64,000 nucleotides of DNA from Pantoea sp. AS-PWVM4 (GCF_000468095.1 NZ_ASZC01000013.1:1-64000); one strand, 5' to 3'; counted from the stretch's first letter, positions 1 to 7,944 are shown. Notes: generated by a model from the letters alone, not told the origin. Numbers and translations: made by a program.

Positions 1-674
1 CAGACAGTACGGGGACCGTTGGCCGACTGATAAAGACCACCATTTTCACCTCGTCCGGAACATTCACCCCACAGGCGACTACGAAGAAAATACGCGTGCG
101 TGGCGTCGGTACAGGTGGCAACGGTGCCGGGAGTCCGGCAACCAGCGCTAACACCTGTGCAGCCTGCGGCGGCGGTGCGGGTGCCGGTTATGCGGAAGCC
201 TGGTTCAGCACCTTCCCGGCCAGCATTCCGGTAACAATCGGCGCTCCCGGTGCCCTGACTTATGGCACCGGCAACCAGGGCGGAACGTGCTCATTTGGAA
301 GCCTGGTCACCATCCCCGGCGGGCTTGGCGGAGCAGTGGCAACCAACAGCACTACAGCGGCTTTTTCCGAGGCATCAGGCGGTGGCCGTACCTCGCCCAC
401 GCTTTTGGGGCAGGACTCAGGCATTGTCACTCCGGGACAGATTGGCGAATTCGGTAAAGTCTATTCCGGCTACTCATCCAGCGGGCGCGGCGGGCATTCT
501 CTGCTCGGTTCTGGCGGTCCTATTGCCGTGGCCGGGTCAGGCTCTGCCGCATCGGGTAACGGCGGAAGCGGTAGCGGCGCTGGCGGCGGTGGCGCGGCAT
601 TATCCTACAGCGCGGCGGCTGTCCTTGGCGGCCTGGCATCGACAGGGGTATTTATTATTGAGGAGTTTGCATAA
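1..674 (+). CDS. Phage tail fibre protein, C-terminal part
   Basis: The frame is open from base 3, giving 223 readable residues; the GTG at 96 is internal and not the start. The N-terminal readable part (GRLIKTTIFTSSGTFTPQAT) is the short beta-rich block that precedes glycine-rich tips in many tail fibres. It is followed by about 180 residues very rich in Gly, Ala and Ser with runs such as GNGAG, GGGAGAG and GSGAGGGG, ending in a hydrophobic FIIEEF tail. Glycine-rich tips of this kind form receptor-binding sandwiches in other phages, so this is probably the host-recognition tip (inference). In P2 the equivalent position is gene H. Host range cannot be deduced. The stop overlaps the next start by one base. 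Confidence 0.8.
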   Translation, partial: DSTGTVGRLIKTTIFTSSGTFTPQATTKKIRVRGVGTGGNGAGSPATSANTCAACGGGAGAGYAEAWFSTFPASIPVTIGAPGALTYGTGNQGGTCSFGSLVTIPGGLGGAVATNSTTAAFSEASGGGRTSPTLLGQDSGIVTPGQIGEFGKVYSGYSSSGRGGHSLLGSGGPIAVAGSGSAASGNGGSGSGAGGGGAALSYSAAAVLGGLASTGVFIIEEFA

Positions 675-880
675 TGGATGAACAAACCTACACCTATGCA
701 GTCATTGATGATGCAACAAAATCAGTGGTTAACCGGGTCAGCTGGGACGGTGTCAGCGAATGGTCGCCGGGGACGGGTCTCACCGCTGTTCGTGTCGATG
801 ATCCGGCAGAAGCCGGGATTGGCGATATTTACCGGGACGGTATTTTCATCCCGGCAGACGCAGTAACATCAGCAGAATAG
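674..880 (+). CDS. Small phage protein next to the tail fibre
   Basis: A 68-residue acidic protein whose ATG overlaps the fibre stop codon (TAATG), implying translational coupling; that overlap decides the start. It carries a pattern common in short tail-fibre-linked phage proteins: Tyr-Ala-Val-Ile near the start, then Val-x-Trp-Asp-Gly, a Trp-Ser-Pro-Gly segment, and Ile-Gly-Asp-x-Tyr-x-Asp-Gly-x-Phe near the end. Such modules also occur at the N-terminus of some fibre-assembly proteins, but the usual assembly domain is absent here and no P2 gene G homologue is seen downstream. Function is unknown; a fibre chaperone-like role is a guess from position. Confidence 0.65.
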   Translation: MDEQTYTYAVIDDATKSVVNRVSWDGVSEWSPGTGLTAVRVDDPAEAGIGDIYRDGIFIPADAVTSAE

Positions 881-946
881 AAAACCCGAAACCGGGGGCG
901 CATACCGCCCCGCCATTCCCGTGATACGTCTCTGGCCGCTGTCGGT

Positions 947-1014
947 TGTGCCATCCCCCACACAACACCAGGTAAGTGCGTCAGACCCGCGAAGCGCCGA
1001 CCATAACGGAACCC
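947..1014 (+). promoter_or_regulatory. Ogr-dependent late promoter (PF type)
   Basis: A TGT-N12-ACA element lies at 947-949 and 962-964, the dyad recognised by Ogr/Delta activators about 55 bp before P2 late start sites. Counting 55 bp from the dyad centre predicts a start near 1011, and a CATAAC hexamer at 1002-1007 is a plausible -10. There is no good -35, as expected for an activator-dependent promoter. It sits directly before the sheath gene, the position of P2 promoter PF, and the activator gene is in the window at 7639. Confidence 0.75.
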
Positions 1015-1034
1015 CTTAACCGGAGATTCGTTTT

Positions 1035-2204
1035 ATGGCTCAGGATTACCACCACGGCGTGCGCGTTGAGGAAATCAACGAAGGCACCCGAACCATTACC
1101 ACCGTCAGCACGGCGATTGTGGGACTGGTCTGCACCGGCGATGACGCCGACGCGGCCACGTTCCCCCTTAACCGTCCGGTGCTGTTAACTGATGTGCTGA
1201 CCGCCAGCGGCAAAGCCGGGGAATCTGGCACGCTGGCCCGTTCGCTGGATGCGATCGGCGACCAGTCAAAACCCGTCACCGTTGTTGTGCGCGTTCCCCA
1301 GGGTGAAACCGAAGCGGAAACCACCTCCAACATCATCGGCGGCGTGGTCAACGGCCAGCGCACCGGCATGAAAGCGCTGCTGGCCGCACAATCTGTCTGT
1401 GGCGTCAAACCGCGCATTCTCGGCGTGCCGGGACATGATACGCAGGCTGTTGCCACAGAACTGCTGAGCGTGGCGCAGAGCCTGCGCGCCTTTTCCTACC
1501 TGTCGGCCTACGGCTGCGAAACCGTGGAAGAGGCCATCGCCTACCGTGCCAATTTCAGCCAGCGCGAAGGGATGCTTATCTGGCCGGACTTTATCAGCTT
1601 TGACACCGTACTGAACGCAGACGCGGCAGCTTACGCCACCGCCCGCGCGCTCGGCCTGCGCGCCAAAATCGACGAACAGACAGGCTGGCATAAGTCGCTC
1701 TCTAACGTCGGCGTGAACGGCGTCTCCGGCATTTCAAAAGATGTGTTCTGGGATTTACAGGACCCGGCCACCGATTCGGGGCTGCTGAACCAGAACGACA
1801 TCACCACGCTTATCCGCAAGGACGGCTACCGCTTCTGGGGTTCGCGCTGCCTGAGTGATGATCCGCTGTTTGCGTTTGAGAACTACACCCGCACCGCGCA
1901 GGTGCTGATGGACACGATGGCCGAAGCGCAGATGTGGTCAGTGGATGGCACGCTGAACCCGTCGCTGGCCCGCGACATCATCGAAAGCATCCGCGCGAAG
2001 CTGCGCAGCCTGGTGACTCAGGGCTATCTCATCGGCGCGGACTGCTGGCTGGATGAGAGCGTGAACGACAAGGACACGCTGAAGGCCGGGAAGCTGCTGA
2101 TCGATTACGACTACACGCCGGTGCCGCCGCTGGAAAACCTGCTGCTACGCCAGCGCATCACTGACCAGTACCTGGTGAATTTCGCCAGCCGCGTCAGCGC
2201 ATAA
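1035..2204 (+). CDS. FI: Tail sheath protein (P2 gpFI)
   Basis: Contractile tail sheath subunit, 389 residues against about 396 in P2. The N-terminus ([20 protein letters not shown]) is the conserved sheath start, with the Tyr/His-rich opening then Val-Glu-Glu-Ile-x-Glu-Gly. The C-terminal half contains the conserved Arg-Asp-Ile-Ile-Glu-Ser and Asp-Tyr-x-Pro-Val-Pro-Pro-Leu-Glu segments typical of P2-type sheaths. The subunit polymerises around the tail tube and contracts at infection. It is first in the late operon that begins at the Ogr site upstream, and is 12 bp from the tube gene. The start is the ATG at 1035; an overlapping frame at 976 is rejected because it has no family match. Confidence 0.95.
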   Translation: MAQDYHHGVRVEEINEGTRTITTVSTAIVGLVCTGDDADAATFPLNRPVLLTDVLTASGKAGESGTLARSLDAIGDQSKPVTVVVRVPQGETEAETTSNIIGGVVNGQRTGMKALLAAQSVCGVKPRILGVPGHDTQAVATELLSVAQSLRAFSYLSAYGCETVEEAIAYRANFSQREGMLIWPDFISFDTVLNADAAAYATARALGLRAKIDEQTGWHKSLSNVGVNGVSGISKDVFWDLQDPATDSGLLNQNDITTLIRKDGYRFWGSRCLSDDPLFAFENYTRTAQVLMDTMAEAQMWSVDGTLNPSLARDIIESIRAKLRSLVTQGYLIGADCWLDESVNDKDTLKAGKLLIDYDYTPVPPLENLLLRQRITDQYLVNFASRVSA

Positions 2205-2216
2205 GGAGACAGAGCA

Positions 2217-2732
2217 ATGGCATTACCCCGCAAACTCAAACACCTGAACCTGTTCAATGCCGGTAACAACTGGCAGGGGCTGGTCGAATCCCTGACGCTG
2301 CCGAAAGTCACCCGCAAGTTTGAAAAGTATCGCGGTGGCGGCATGGCCGGTGCGGTGGATATCGATATGGGGCTGGATGACGGCGCGCTGGATACGGAAT
2401 TCACCATCGGCGGCACCGAGTCCCTGCTGTTCAAACAGCTGGGCACGGCCACCGTGGACGGCATTCAGCTGCGCTTTACCGGCTCTATCCAGCGAGATGA
2501 CACCGCCGAAATTCAGGCGGTGGAACTGGTGGTGCGTGGACGTCACAAGGAGCTGGATTCCGGCGAGTGGAAGACCGGCGAATCCAGCACCACCAAGGTG
2601 TCCGGCACCAACAGTTACGCGAAGCTGACCATCAACGGCGAAGTGCTCTATGAGATTGATCTCGTGAACATGATCCACATCGTGGACGGCACCGACCTGA
2701 TGGAAGAACACCGTAACGCGCTTGGCCTCTGA
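2217..2732 (+). CDS. FII: Major tail tube protein (P2 gpFII)
   Basis: A 171-residue protein, essentially the P2 gpFII length (172). It opens with Met-Ala-Leu-Pro-Arg-Lys-Leu-Lys and contains the Asn-Trp-Gln-Gly and Lys-Tyr-Arg-Gly-Gly-Gly-Met segments of P2 tube proteins, followed by beta-rich sequence and an acidic C-terminus. It forms the rigid inner tube through which DNA passes. It lies 12 bp after the sheath gene with a GGAG-type ribosome site, so the two are made from one message. A strong GC hairpin follows the stop. Confidence 0.95.
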   Translation: MALPRKLKHLNLFNAGNNWQGLVESLTLPKVTRKFEKYRGGGMAGAVDIDMGLDDGALDTEFTIGGTESLLFKQLGTATVDGIQLRFTGSIQRDDTAEIQAVELVVRGRHKELDSGEWKTGESSTTKVSGTNSYAKLTINGEVLYEIDLVNMIHIVDGTDLMEEHRNALGL

Positions 2733-2739
2733 TAACCCC

Positions 2740-2757
2740 GGCAGGGGAACCCCTGCC
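2740..2757 (+). other. GC-rich hairpin between FII and E
   Basis: GGCAGGGG and CCCCTGCC are perfectly complementary around AA, immediately after the tube stop. A run of five T occurs only 8 bases later, so termination is likely partial at best. A hairpin here could set the high tube to chaperone ratio or protect the upstream message; this is inference. Confidence 0.5.
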
Positions 2758-2785
2758 GCTCTTAACCTTTTTAGCGGACAAAATC

Positions 2786-3088
2786 ATGACTGACAAAATC
2801 ACCGAAAAAACCGTCGAGCTGGATACGCCGATTCAGCGCGGCAAGGAAATCATCACTCAGGTGCTGCTGCGCAAGCCGCAGTCCGGTTCCCTGCGCGGCA
2901 CCCGCCTTCAGGCGCTGATGGACATGGATGTGAACGCCATGATGGTGGTGCTGCCGCGCATCAGCGTACCGGCACTGCAACCGCATGAAATTGTGGAAAT
3001 GGACCCGGCGGACCTGCTTTCCCTGTCGGTGGAGGTGGTCACTTTTTTGTTGCCGAAGTCGGCGCTGTCGGCTTTCCCGACGGCCTGA
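2786..3088 (+). CDS. E: Tail assembly chaperone E (P2 gpE)
   Basis: The unshifted product is 100 residues (P2 gpE is 91). It starts Met-Thr-Asp-Lys-Ile-Thr-Glu-Lys-Thr-Val-Glu-Leu and has the conserved core Pro-Lys-Ser-Gly-like (here KPQSGSLRG) and a Val-x-Leu-Pro-Arg-Ile-Ser segment. In P2-like phages this protein, with its frameshifted form, chaperones the tape measure before tube polymerisation and is not in the virion. The gene lies between tube and tape measure, the standard chaperone position, and carries the slippery heptamer at 3043-3049. Confidence 0.9.
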   Translation: MTDKITEKTVELDTPIQRGKEIITQVLLRKPQSGSLRGTRLQALMDMDVNAMMVVLPRISVPALQPHEIVEMDPADLLSLSVEVVTFLLPKSALSAFPTA

Positions 3089-3225
3089 CGGTAGACGATT
3101 TAGTGGCGGACATCGCCACGGTGTTTCACTGGCCGCCTTCCGTTACGGACGATATGCCACTGCCCGAAGTGCTGGAGTGGCGGCACAGGGCAATTCTTCG
3201 CAGCGGAGCCGGTGACGATGAGTGA
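2786..3225 (+). CDS. E': Frameshifted tail chaperone E+E'
   Basis: A -1 slip at T TTT TTG (3043-3049) joins 88 residues of E to 58 residues read from 3049 in the -1 frame, giving about 146 residues, close to my recollection of about 142 for P2 E+E'. The extension starts Val-Ala-Glu-Val-Gly-Ala-Val and ends Ala-Gly-Asp-Asp-Glu before TGA at 3223-3225. That stop overlaps the tape-measure ATG at 3218 (ATGAGTGA). The -1 frame is open across the whole E-T gap, which is otherwise unexplained coding space. This recoding is known for P2-like phages; use of this site here is inferred. Confidence 0.88.
3043..3049 (+). other. Programmed -1 frameshift slippery site
   Basis: T TTT TTG in the E frame (codons TTT at 3044 and TTG at 3047) allows both tRNAs to re-pair one base back. 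It is the same heptamer used by P2 and many tail chaperone genes. The -1 frame stays open for 58 codons past it. Confidence 0.88.
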
Positions 3226-5992
3226 CAAAAACCTGCGTATGCAGGTGGTATTAAGCGCGGTGGATAAAATCACCCGCCCCTTTCGTAACGCGCGCGACGG
3301 CTCCAAAGAGCTGTCCGCCGCCCTGAAGGCCAGCAAAGACAGCCTTAAATCCCTCAACGAGCAGGCAGGCCGCATTGACGGCTTTCGTAAAACCCGCTCC
3401 CAGCTTGCCATCACGGAAAAGAATCTGGCAACGGCCCGGCAGGAAGCTGCCGAGCTGGCAACACAGTTTGCCGCAACGAACCGGCCCACGGCACAACAGG
3501 CCAGAGTGCTGGAGCAGGCAAAGAACCGCGCCAGTGAGTTACAGCAGACCTTTAACGGGCTGCGCCTGTCCGTACAGCGTCAGCGCGAGGCGCTGAACGC
3601 CGCCGGGATCGATACAAAGCAGCTGAGTGCCGCACAACGTCGTCTCAAGACGGATGCACAGGCAACCAGCGGAGCCATTGAACGCCAGCAGGGAGAGCTG
3701 CGTAAGCTGGGCGAACGCCAGCAGAAGCTGGCCGCCATCCGGGCACGCCATGAAAAAACTACCGCGATGCGTAACAGCCTGGCCGGTAACGGTGCGGGCA
3801 TGGTGGCAACCGGCGTCACCACCGGCATGACCATGCTGGCCCCGGTGCGGGCTTATGCCGAGTCGGAAGACGCCGCCACGCAGCTGGCCGCCTCACTGAT
3901 GGGACCGGGGGCAAAGGTCGCGCCGGAGTTTGAGAAAATCAACCGGCTGGCCGTCAGCCTGGGCGACAAGCTGCCCGGCACCACGGCGGACTTTCAGAAC
4001 ATGATGACCATGCTGCGCCGACAGGGCATGAGCGCGCAGGTGATTTTAGGCGGGCTGGGTGAGGCAACCGCGTATCTCGGCGTGCAGCTGAAAATGGCCC
4101 CCACGGATGCGGCAGAGTTTGCGGCGAAGTTGCAGGATGCGACGCAGACCAGTGAAAAGGACATGATGGCGCTGACTGACATCATTCAGAAGGGATTTTA
4201 TGCGGGCGTTGATTCGGAAAACATGCTCCAGGGTTACGCCAAAATCGGCAGCGCGATGGACATCATCAAGATGAAGGGACTGGAGGCGGCGAAGACCTTC
4301 GCGCCGTTACTAGTGATGGCGGACCAGTCGAGCATGGCCGGTGAGGCGACAGGCAACGCCTACCGCAAAGTTTTTCAGGGCATGATGGACGCGAATAAAG
4401 TCGCGAAGACCAATGCGGCCCTGAAAGGGACGGGGGTGAAATTCGATTTCACCAACGGCAAGGGGGAGTTTGGCGGCATCGATAAGATGTACGGACAGCT
4501 GGCGCAACTGCAAAAACTCAGCACGCAGCAGCGTCTCACCACGCTGAAAACGATGTTTGGCGACGATGCGGAGACGTTGCAGGTGCTGAACATCATGATA
4601 ACCAAAGGCGTGGATGGCTATCGGGAAACCGCCGCAAAGCTGGAGAATCAGGCATCACTGCGCGAGCGCGTGGACGCCTCGCTTAATACCCTGGGTAACA
4701 AGTGGGAAGCCGCCACCGGTTCGTTTACCAACTCAATGGCCGCCATCGGGGAAACCGTTGCACCTGCGCTGAAACAACTGGCGGACTGGCTGGGTAATCT
4801 TGCCGGTGCATTGGGCGAGTTCGTTAAACAACACCCGCAGCTGACGGCGGGGCTGTTCAAGCTGGCTGCCGGGTTTGCCATTGCCGCTACGGCGGTGGGG
4901 GCGCTGTCGCTGGCTGCGGCGGCAATCCTCGGCCCGATGGCGATGCTGCGTCTCAGCTGCGGCGTGCTGGGTATCAAAGCTGTCAGCGCGTTCAGTCTTA
5001 TCCGGGGCGCAATGGGTATTGTCGGGAATGGCGTGCTGTGGCTGGGGCGGCTGATGATGGCAAACCCGATTCTGGCCGTTATCGGGCTGATTGCCGCCGG
5101 TGCGCTGTATATCTGGCAGCACTGGGACACGCTGGGGCCAAAATTCCTCGCACTGTGGGAAGGCATTAAAAACTTTACTGCGGCGGCGTGGGAAGGAATT
5201 AAAGGGGCAGTTTCGGGGGCGTGGGAGTTTATAAAGTCAGTCTTTATGAACTACACCCTGCCGGGCCTGATTTATAAAAACTGGGATGCTATTCGCGCAG
5301 GCATCGCCGGGGCGTGGGACAGCATCAAAGCGGCAATCGCCGGTAAATGGGAAGAGATTGTCGATACTGCTAAGGCGTTGCCGGAACGCTTTCAGGAGGC
5401 CGGTTCACAGATGATAGATGGCCTGCTGGCAGGTATCAGTCAGAAGTGGGAGGCGCTGAAAAGTAAGCTGTCTTCCCTCACCGACTACCTGCCGGACTTT
5501 CTGAAGCCGGGCGGGGATAAAACCGCCGTGCCGGTTGTGCCAGGCCGCAGCGAGAAATCTGCCACCGGCTTTGCCGGGCTGTATGACAGCGGCGGATTTA
5601 TCCCGTCCGGGCAGTTCGGCATCGTGGGCGAGAACGGGCCGGAAATTGTGAACGGTCCGGCCAGCATCACCAGCCGCCGCCGCACCGCTTCGCTGGCCGC
5701 CTCTGCCGCGCTGGCAATGGGCGTTGCCGCCACGCCAGCCGCCGCACGCCCGGTGCACCCGATGGCCCTGCCCGCGAAAGCGCAGACCGCAGCGGCAGGC
5801 GCGGTCGGTGCCGGGCAGTCCGGGCCGCCGATCATCATGCAGGGTAAATACGATATTCACGTTGTGCAGCAGCCGGGGCAGAGCACGGGCGACCTGCTGG
5901 ATGAGCTGATGCGCAGGCTGGAAGAAAAAGAGCGCCACGCACAGGCACGGGCGCGCAGTTCCTACAGTGACCGGGGAGGGTTTGATTCATGA
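3218..5992 (+). CDS. T: Tail tape measure protein (P2 gpT)
   Basis: 924 residues from the ATG at 3218, longer than P2 gpT (about 815). A GTG at 3212 is an alternative, but the ATG overlaps the E' stop in the usual way. The first 200 residues are Lys/Glu/Gln/Ala-rich and predicted coiled coil. A TP901-type tape-measure core follows (about 210-510), with hydrophobic segments around 545-635. A Gly-Gly-Phe-Ile-Pro-Ser-Gly / Val-Gly-Glu-Asn-Gly-Pro-Glu motif near 790-815 is typical of tape-measure C-termini, and the end is Arg/Glu-rich. Protein length sets tail length, so this tail should be somewhat longer than that of P2. It overlaps U by four bases (ATGA). Confidence 0.95.
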   Translation: MSDKNLRMQVVLSAVDKITRPFRNARDGSKELSAALKASKDSLKSLNEQAGRIDGFRKTRSQLAITEKNLATARQEAAELATQFAATNRPTAQQARVLEQAKNRASELQQTFNGLRLSVQRQREALNAAGIDTKQLSAAQRRLKTDAQATSGAIERQQGELRKLGERQQKLAAIRARHEKTTAMRNSLAGNGAGMVATGVTTGMTMLAPVRAYAESEDAATQLAASLMGPGAKVAPEFEKINRLAVSLGDKLPGTTADFQNMMTMLRRQGMSAQVILGGLGEATAYLGVQLKMAPTDAAEFAAKLQDATQTSEKDMMALTDIIQKGFYAGVDSENMLQGYAKIGSAMDIIKMKGLEAAKTFAPLLVMADQSSMAGEATGNAYRKVFQGMMDANKVAKTNAALKGTGVKFDFTNGKGEFGGIDKMYGQLAQLQKLSTQQRLTTLKTMFGDDAETLQVLNIMITKGVDGYRETAAKLENQASLRERVDASLNTLGNKWEAATGSFTNSMAAIGETVAPALKQLADWLGNLAGALGEFVKQHPQLTAGLFKLAAGFAIAATAVGALSLAAAAILGPMAMLRLSCGVLGIKAVSAFSLIRGAMGIVGNGVLWLGRLMMANPILAVIGLIAAGALYIWQHWDTLGPKFLALWEGIKNFTAAAWEGIKGAVSGAWEFIKSVFMNYTLPGLIYKNWDAIRAGIAGAWDSIKAAIAGKWEEIVDTAKALPERFQEAGSQMIDGLLAGISQKWEALKSKLSSLTDYLPDFLKPGGDKTAVPVVPGRSEKSATGFAGLYDSGGFIPSGQFGIVGENGPEIVNGPASITSRRRTASLAASAALAMGVAATPAAARPVHPMALPAKAQTAAAGAVGAGQSGPPIIMQGKYDIHVVQQPGQSTGDLLDELMRRLEEKERHAQARARSSYSDRGGFDS

Positions 5993-6474
5993 TGATGACG
6001 CTGGGTTTATTCGTTTTTATGCTGAAGACGGTCCCTTACCAGCAGCTGCAACTCCAGCGCAGCTGGCGGTTTCCGACCAACAACCGGGTTGGCTTTCGCC
6101 CCTCGGTGCAGTTCCTCGGACCGGATAACGACACCGTGACGCTGTCCGGCGTGCTGCTGCCGGAAATCACCGGCGGGCGGCTGTCACTGTTTGCGCTGGA
6201 GCAGATAGCCGAGCTGGGGCGTGCGTGGCCGCTGATTGAGGGCAGCGGAACGATTTACGGCATGTTCGTGATTGAGAGTCTGAGCCAGACCAAAGCGGAG
6301 TTTTTCAGTAACGGCGTCTGCCGCCGTATTGAGTTCACGCTCACGCTGAAGCGCACCGATGAATCGCTGGGCGAGATGTTCGGCAGCCTCAGCGACCAGC
6401 TGACGGCAATCAAAAGCGCGGCCACCAGTGCCGCCGGGAAATTAACCTCTGCCGTGGGTGGGCTGCTGTCATGA
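5989..6474 (+). CDS. U: Tail protein U (P2 gpU)
   Basis: 161 residues (P2 gpU 159). The opening Met-Met-Met-Thr-Leu-Gly-Leu-Phe-Val-Phe is the family signature, followed by a conserved Arg-Val-Gly-x-Arg and Leu-x-Gly-Val-Leu-x-Pro-Glu-x-Thr-Gly-Gly. The family is annotated as tail completion or tube-terminator-like, acting at tail assembly. A GGAGG site at 5974-5978 precedes the ATG, and both ends overlap neighbours by ATGA, showing coupled translation of T, U and D. Confidence 0.93.
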   Translation: MMMTLGLFVFMLKTVPYQQLQLQRSWRFPTNNRVGFRPSVQFLGPDNDTVTLSGVLLPEITGGRLSLFALEQIAELGRAWPLIEGSGTIYGMFVIESLSQTKAEFFSNGVCRRIEFTLTLKRTDESLGEMFGSLSDQLTAIKSAATSAAGKLTSAVGGLLS

Positions 6475-7568
6475 CCGGTGCTGAATGGGTAACAGGGGCA
6501 GCGAACGCGCCCGCGTTCCGGCTGACGCTGGAAGGAGCTGACATCACGCAGAAGATTGAGAAGCGGCTTATGAGCCTCACGCTCACGGATAACCGGGGCT
6601 TTGAAGCGGACCAGCTCGATATTGAGCTGGACGACGCCGACGGCCAGTTACAGCTGCCGCGCCGGGGCGTGGTGCTCACGCTTGCGCTGGGCTGGCAGGG
6701 GCAGCTGCTGACACCAAAGGGAAGTTACACAGTTGACGAAATCGAGCACACCGGCAGCCCTGACCGGCTTGTACTCCGTGCCCGCAGCGCGGATTTTCGT
6801 GAAACCCTGAACACCCGGCGGGAAAAGTCATGGCATGACACCACCGTGGGCGACATGGTGAAAGAGATTGCGGGCAGATACAAGCTGGAGATGGCGCTGG
6901 GTGATGATGTGGCAAAGATGGCAATTGAACATTTGGACCAGACCAACGAATCTGACGCCAGCTTTCTGATGCGGCTGGCCCGGCAGTGTGGCGCGATTGC
7001 CTGCATCAAAAACGGCAACCTGCTGTTTATCCGTCAGGGCCAGGGCAAAACGGCCAGCGGTAAAGTGCTGCCGGTGATGACGTTGCAGCGCAAAGACGGC
7101 GACAGCCACCGCTTTACCCTGGCTGACCGTGACGCCTACACCGGCGTGATTGCCAGCTGGCTGCATACCCGCGAACCGGAAAAGAAAGAAGTCACAAAGG
7201 TGAAGCGTCGCCGCAAAATCAGCACGGCAACGAAGAAGGAGTCGGAAGCTAAACAGGGCGACTACCTGATCGGGACGGATGAAAACGTGCTGGTACTGAG
7301 CCGGACCTATGCCACCAGGGCAAATGCCGAACGTGCCGCCACAATGCAGTGGGAGCGTCTGCAACGTGGTGTGGCGACGTTTTCCATTCAGCTGGCGCGA
7401 GGGCGGGCCGATCTCTATACGGAAATGCCGGTAAAGGTAAGCGGGTTTAAACAGCAGATTGATGGCGGGGAATGGATTATCACCACGCTGACGCACAGCC
7501 TGAGTGACAGCGGATTTACGACCAGTCTGGAACTGGAAGTGAAAATCGACAACGAAAGCATGCAATAG
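6471..7568 (+). CDS. D: Baseplate hub / late control protein D (P2 gpD)
   Basis: 365 residues (P2 gpD 387). It has the phage late control D fold: an N-terminal beta domain with Leu-Ser-Leu-Thr-like (LMSLTLTDNRGFEADQLDIE) and Asp-Gly-Gln-Leu-x-Leu-Pro, a central Ser-x-Ala-Asp-Phe-Arg, and a C-terminal segment Trp-x-Ile-x-x-Leu-x-His-Ser-Leu. The fold resembles T4 gp27 and VgrG hubs; it joins tube and spike at the baseplate. It contains a lysine/arginine-rich stretch (about 240-265) that looks like a linker. The start overlaps the U stop by four bases. Confidence 0.93.
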   Translation: MTGAEWVTGAANAPAFRLTLEGADITQKIEKRLMSLTLTDNRGFEADQLDIELDDADGQLQLPRRGVVLTLALGWQGQLLTPKGSYTVDEIEHTGSPDRLVLRARSADFRETLNTRREKSWHDTTVGDMVKEIAGRYKLEMALGDDVAKMAIEHLDQTNESDASFLMRLARQCGAIACIKNGNLLFIRQGQGKTASGKVLPVMTLQRKDGDSHRFTLADRDAYTGVIASWLHTREPEKKEVTKVKRRRKISTATKKESEAKQGDYLIGTDENVLVLSRTYATRANAERAATMQWERLQRGVATFSIQLARGRADLYTEMPVKVSGFKQQIDGGEWIITTLTHSLSDSGFTTSLELEVKIDNESMQ

Positions 7569-7638
7569 TAAAATAAACTACCCAATTGAATGGTTAGTGG
7601 TTAGAATTTGATAAAAATTTCAACAGGACGATCCCGAA

Positions 7639-7869
7639 ATGATGAACTGCCCTAAGTGTAAGCACGCTGCACATACACGCAGCAGCGTTCAACTTTCAGA
7701 GAACACAAAGGAACGTTACAACCAGTGCCAGAACATCAATTGCGGCTGTACGTTCAAATCACTGGAAACAGTGACCGACATAATCATGTGTCCTGGAAAG
7801 GTAACTCCTGTTCCCCCTCACCCGTCCCGGACCGGAGACAGGGCCTTGCAAGGGCAATTATGGTTATGA
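7639..7869 (+). CDS. ogr: Late transcription activator Ogr/Delta family
   Basis: A 76-residue zinc-binding activator (P2 Ogr 72). Four cysteines are spaced C4-x2-C7-x22-C30-x4-C35, the Ogr/Delta metal motif, and the His/Arg/Lys-rich region between them binds DNA. In P2 it binds TGT-N12-ACA dyads and recruits RNA polymerase through the alpha subunit to switch on the late operons; a matching dyad lies at 947-964. It is the last gene before the attachment site. A TAGAAT hexamer at 7602-7607 could be the -10 of its own promoter, but no -35 is clear. The C-terminal 25 residues are proline-rich and probably not part of the conserved fold. Confidence 0.95.
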   Translation: MMNCPKCKHAAHTRSSVQLSENTKERYNQCQNINCGCTFKSLETVTDIIMCPGKVTPVPPHPSRTGDRALQGQLWL

Positions 7870-7890
7870 CCCGCTTCGGCGGGTTTTTTA
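7869..7890 (+). terminator. Rho-independent terminator after ogr
   Basis: ACCCGC-TTCG-GCGGGT followed directly by a T-run; the first base of the stem is the last base of the ogr stop codon. It closes the rightmost prophage transcript. Confidence 0.9.
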
Positions 7891-7943
7891 TTGCCTACAA
7901 ATGACCACAAATAACATCTGCGTAGGCAATCCGTGGACACGGC
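7891..7943. other. Candidate prophage attachment (attR) segment
   Basis: Between the ogr and rplS terminators lie TTGCCTAC (7891-7898) and its inverse GTAGGCAA (7922-7929), 23 bp apart. Next is a near-perfect palindrome CCGTGGACACGG (7931-7942), and inside the loop is ACCACAAA. The GTGGAC/GTGGTC words resemble arm-type sites of P2-class tyrosine integrases as I recall them, but this was not verified. In P2-like prophages attR lies just past ogr, so position supports the call. The 15-30 bp core identity with attL cannot be tested in this window. Confidence 0.5.
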
Positions 7944-7944
7944 T

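Larger units (their letters stand above)
1..7943 (+). mobile_element. Right end of a P2-like prophage
   Basis: The gene order tail fibre, FI, FII, E/E', T, U, D, ogr is the P2 late-gene order that ends at the attachment site in an integrated P2-type prophage. Every gene is on the plus strand with tight or overlapping junctions. The reading frame at base 3 is already open, so the element continues to the left beyond the window, where capsid, lysis and integrase genes are expected. The right boundary is placed between the ogr terminator and the rplS terminator; the exact attR core cannot be fixed without the left end. The tail genes are intact, so nothing seen here says the prophage is defective. 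Confidence 0.9.

Noticed and set aside
262..681. 139-codon overlapping frame in the tail fibre
   Set aside because: Out of frame with the glycine-rich fibre that is open from base 3 and matches known fibre tips.
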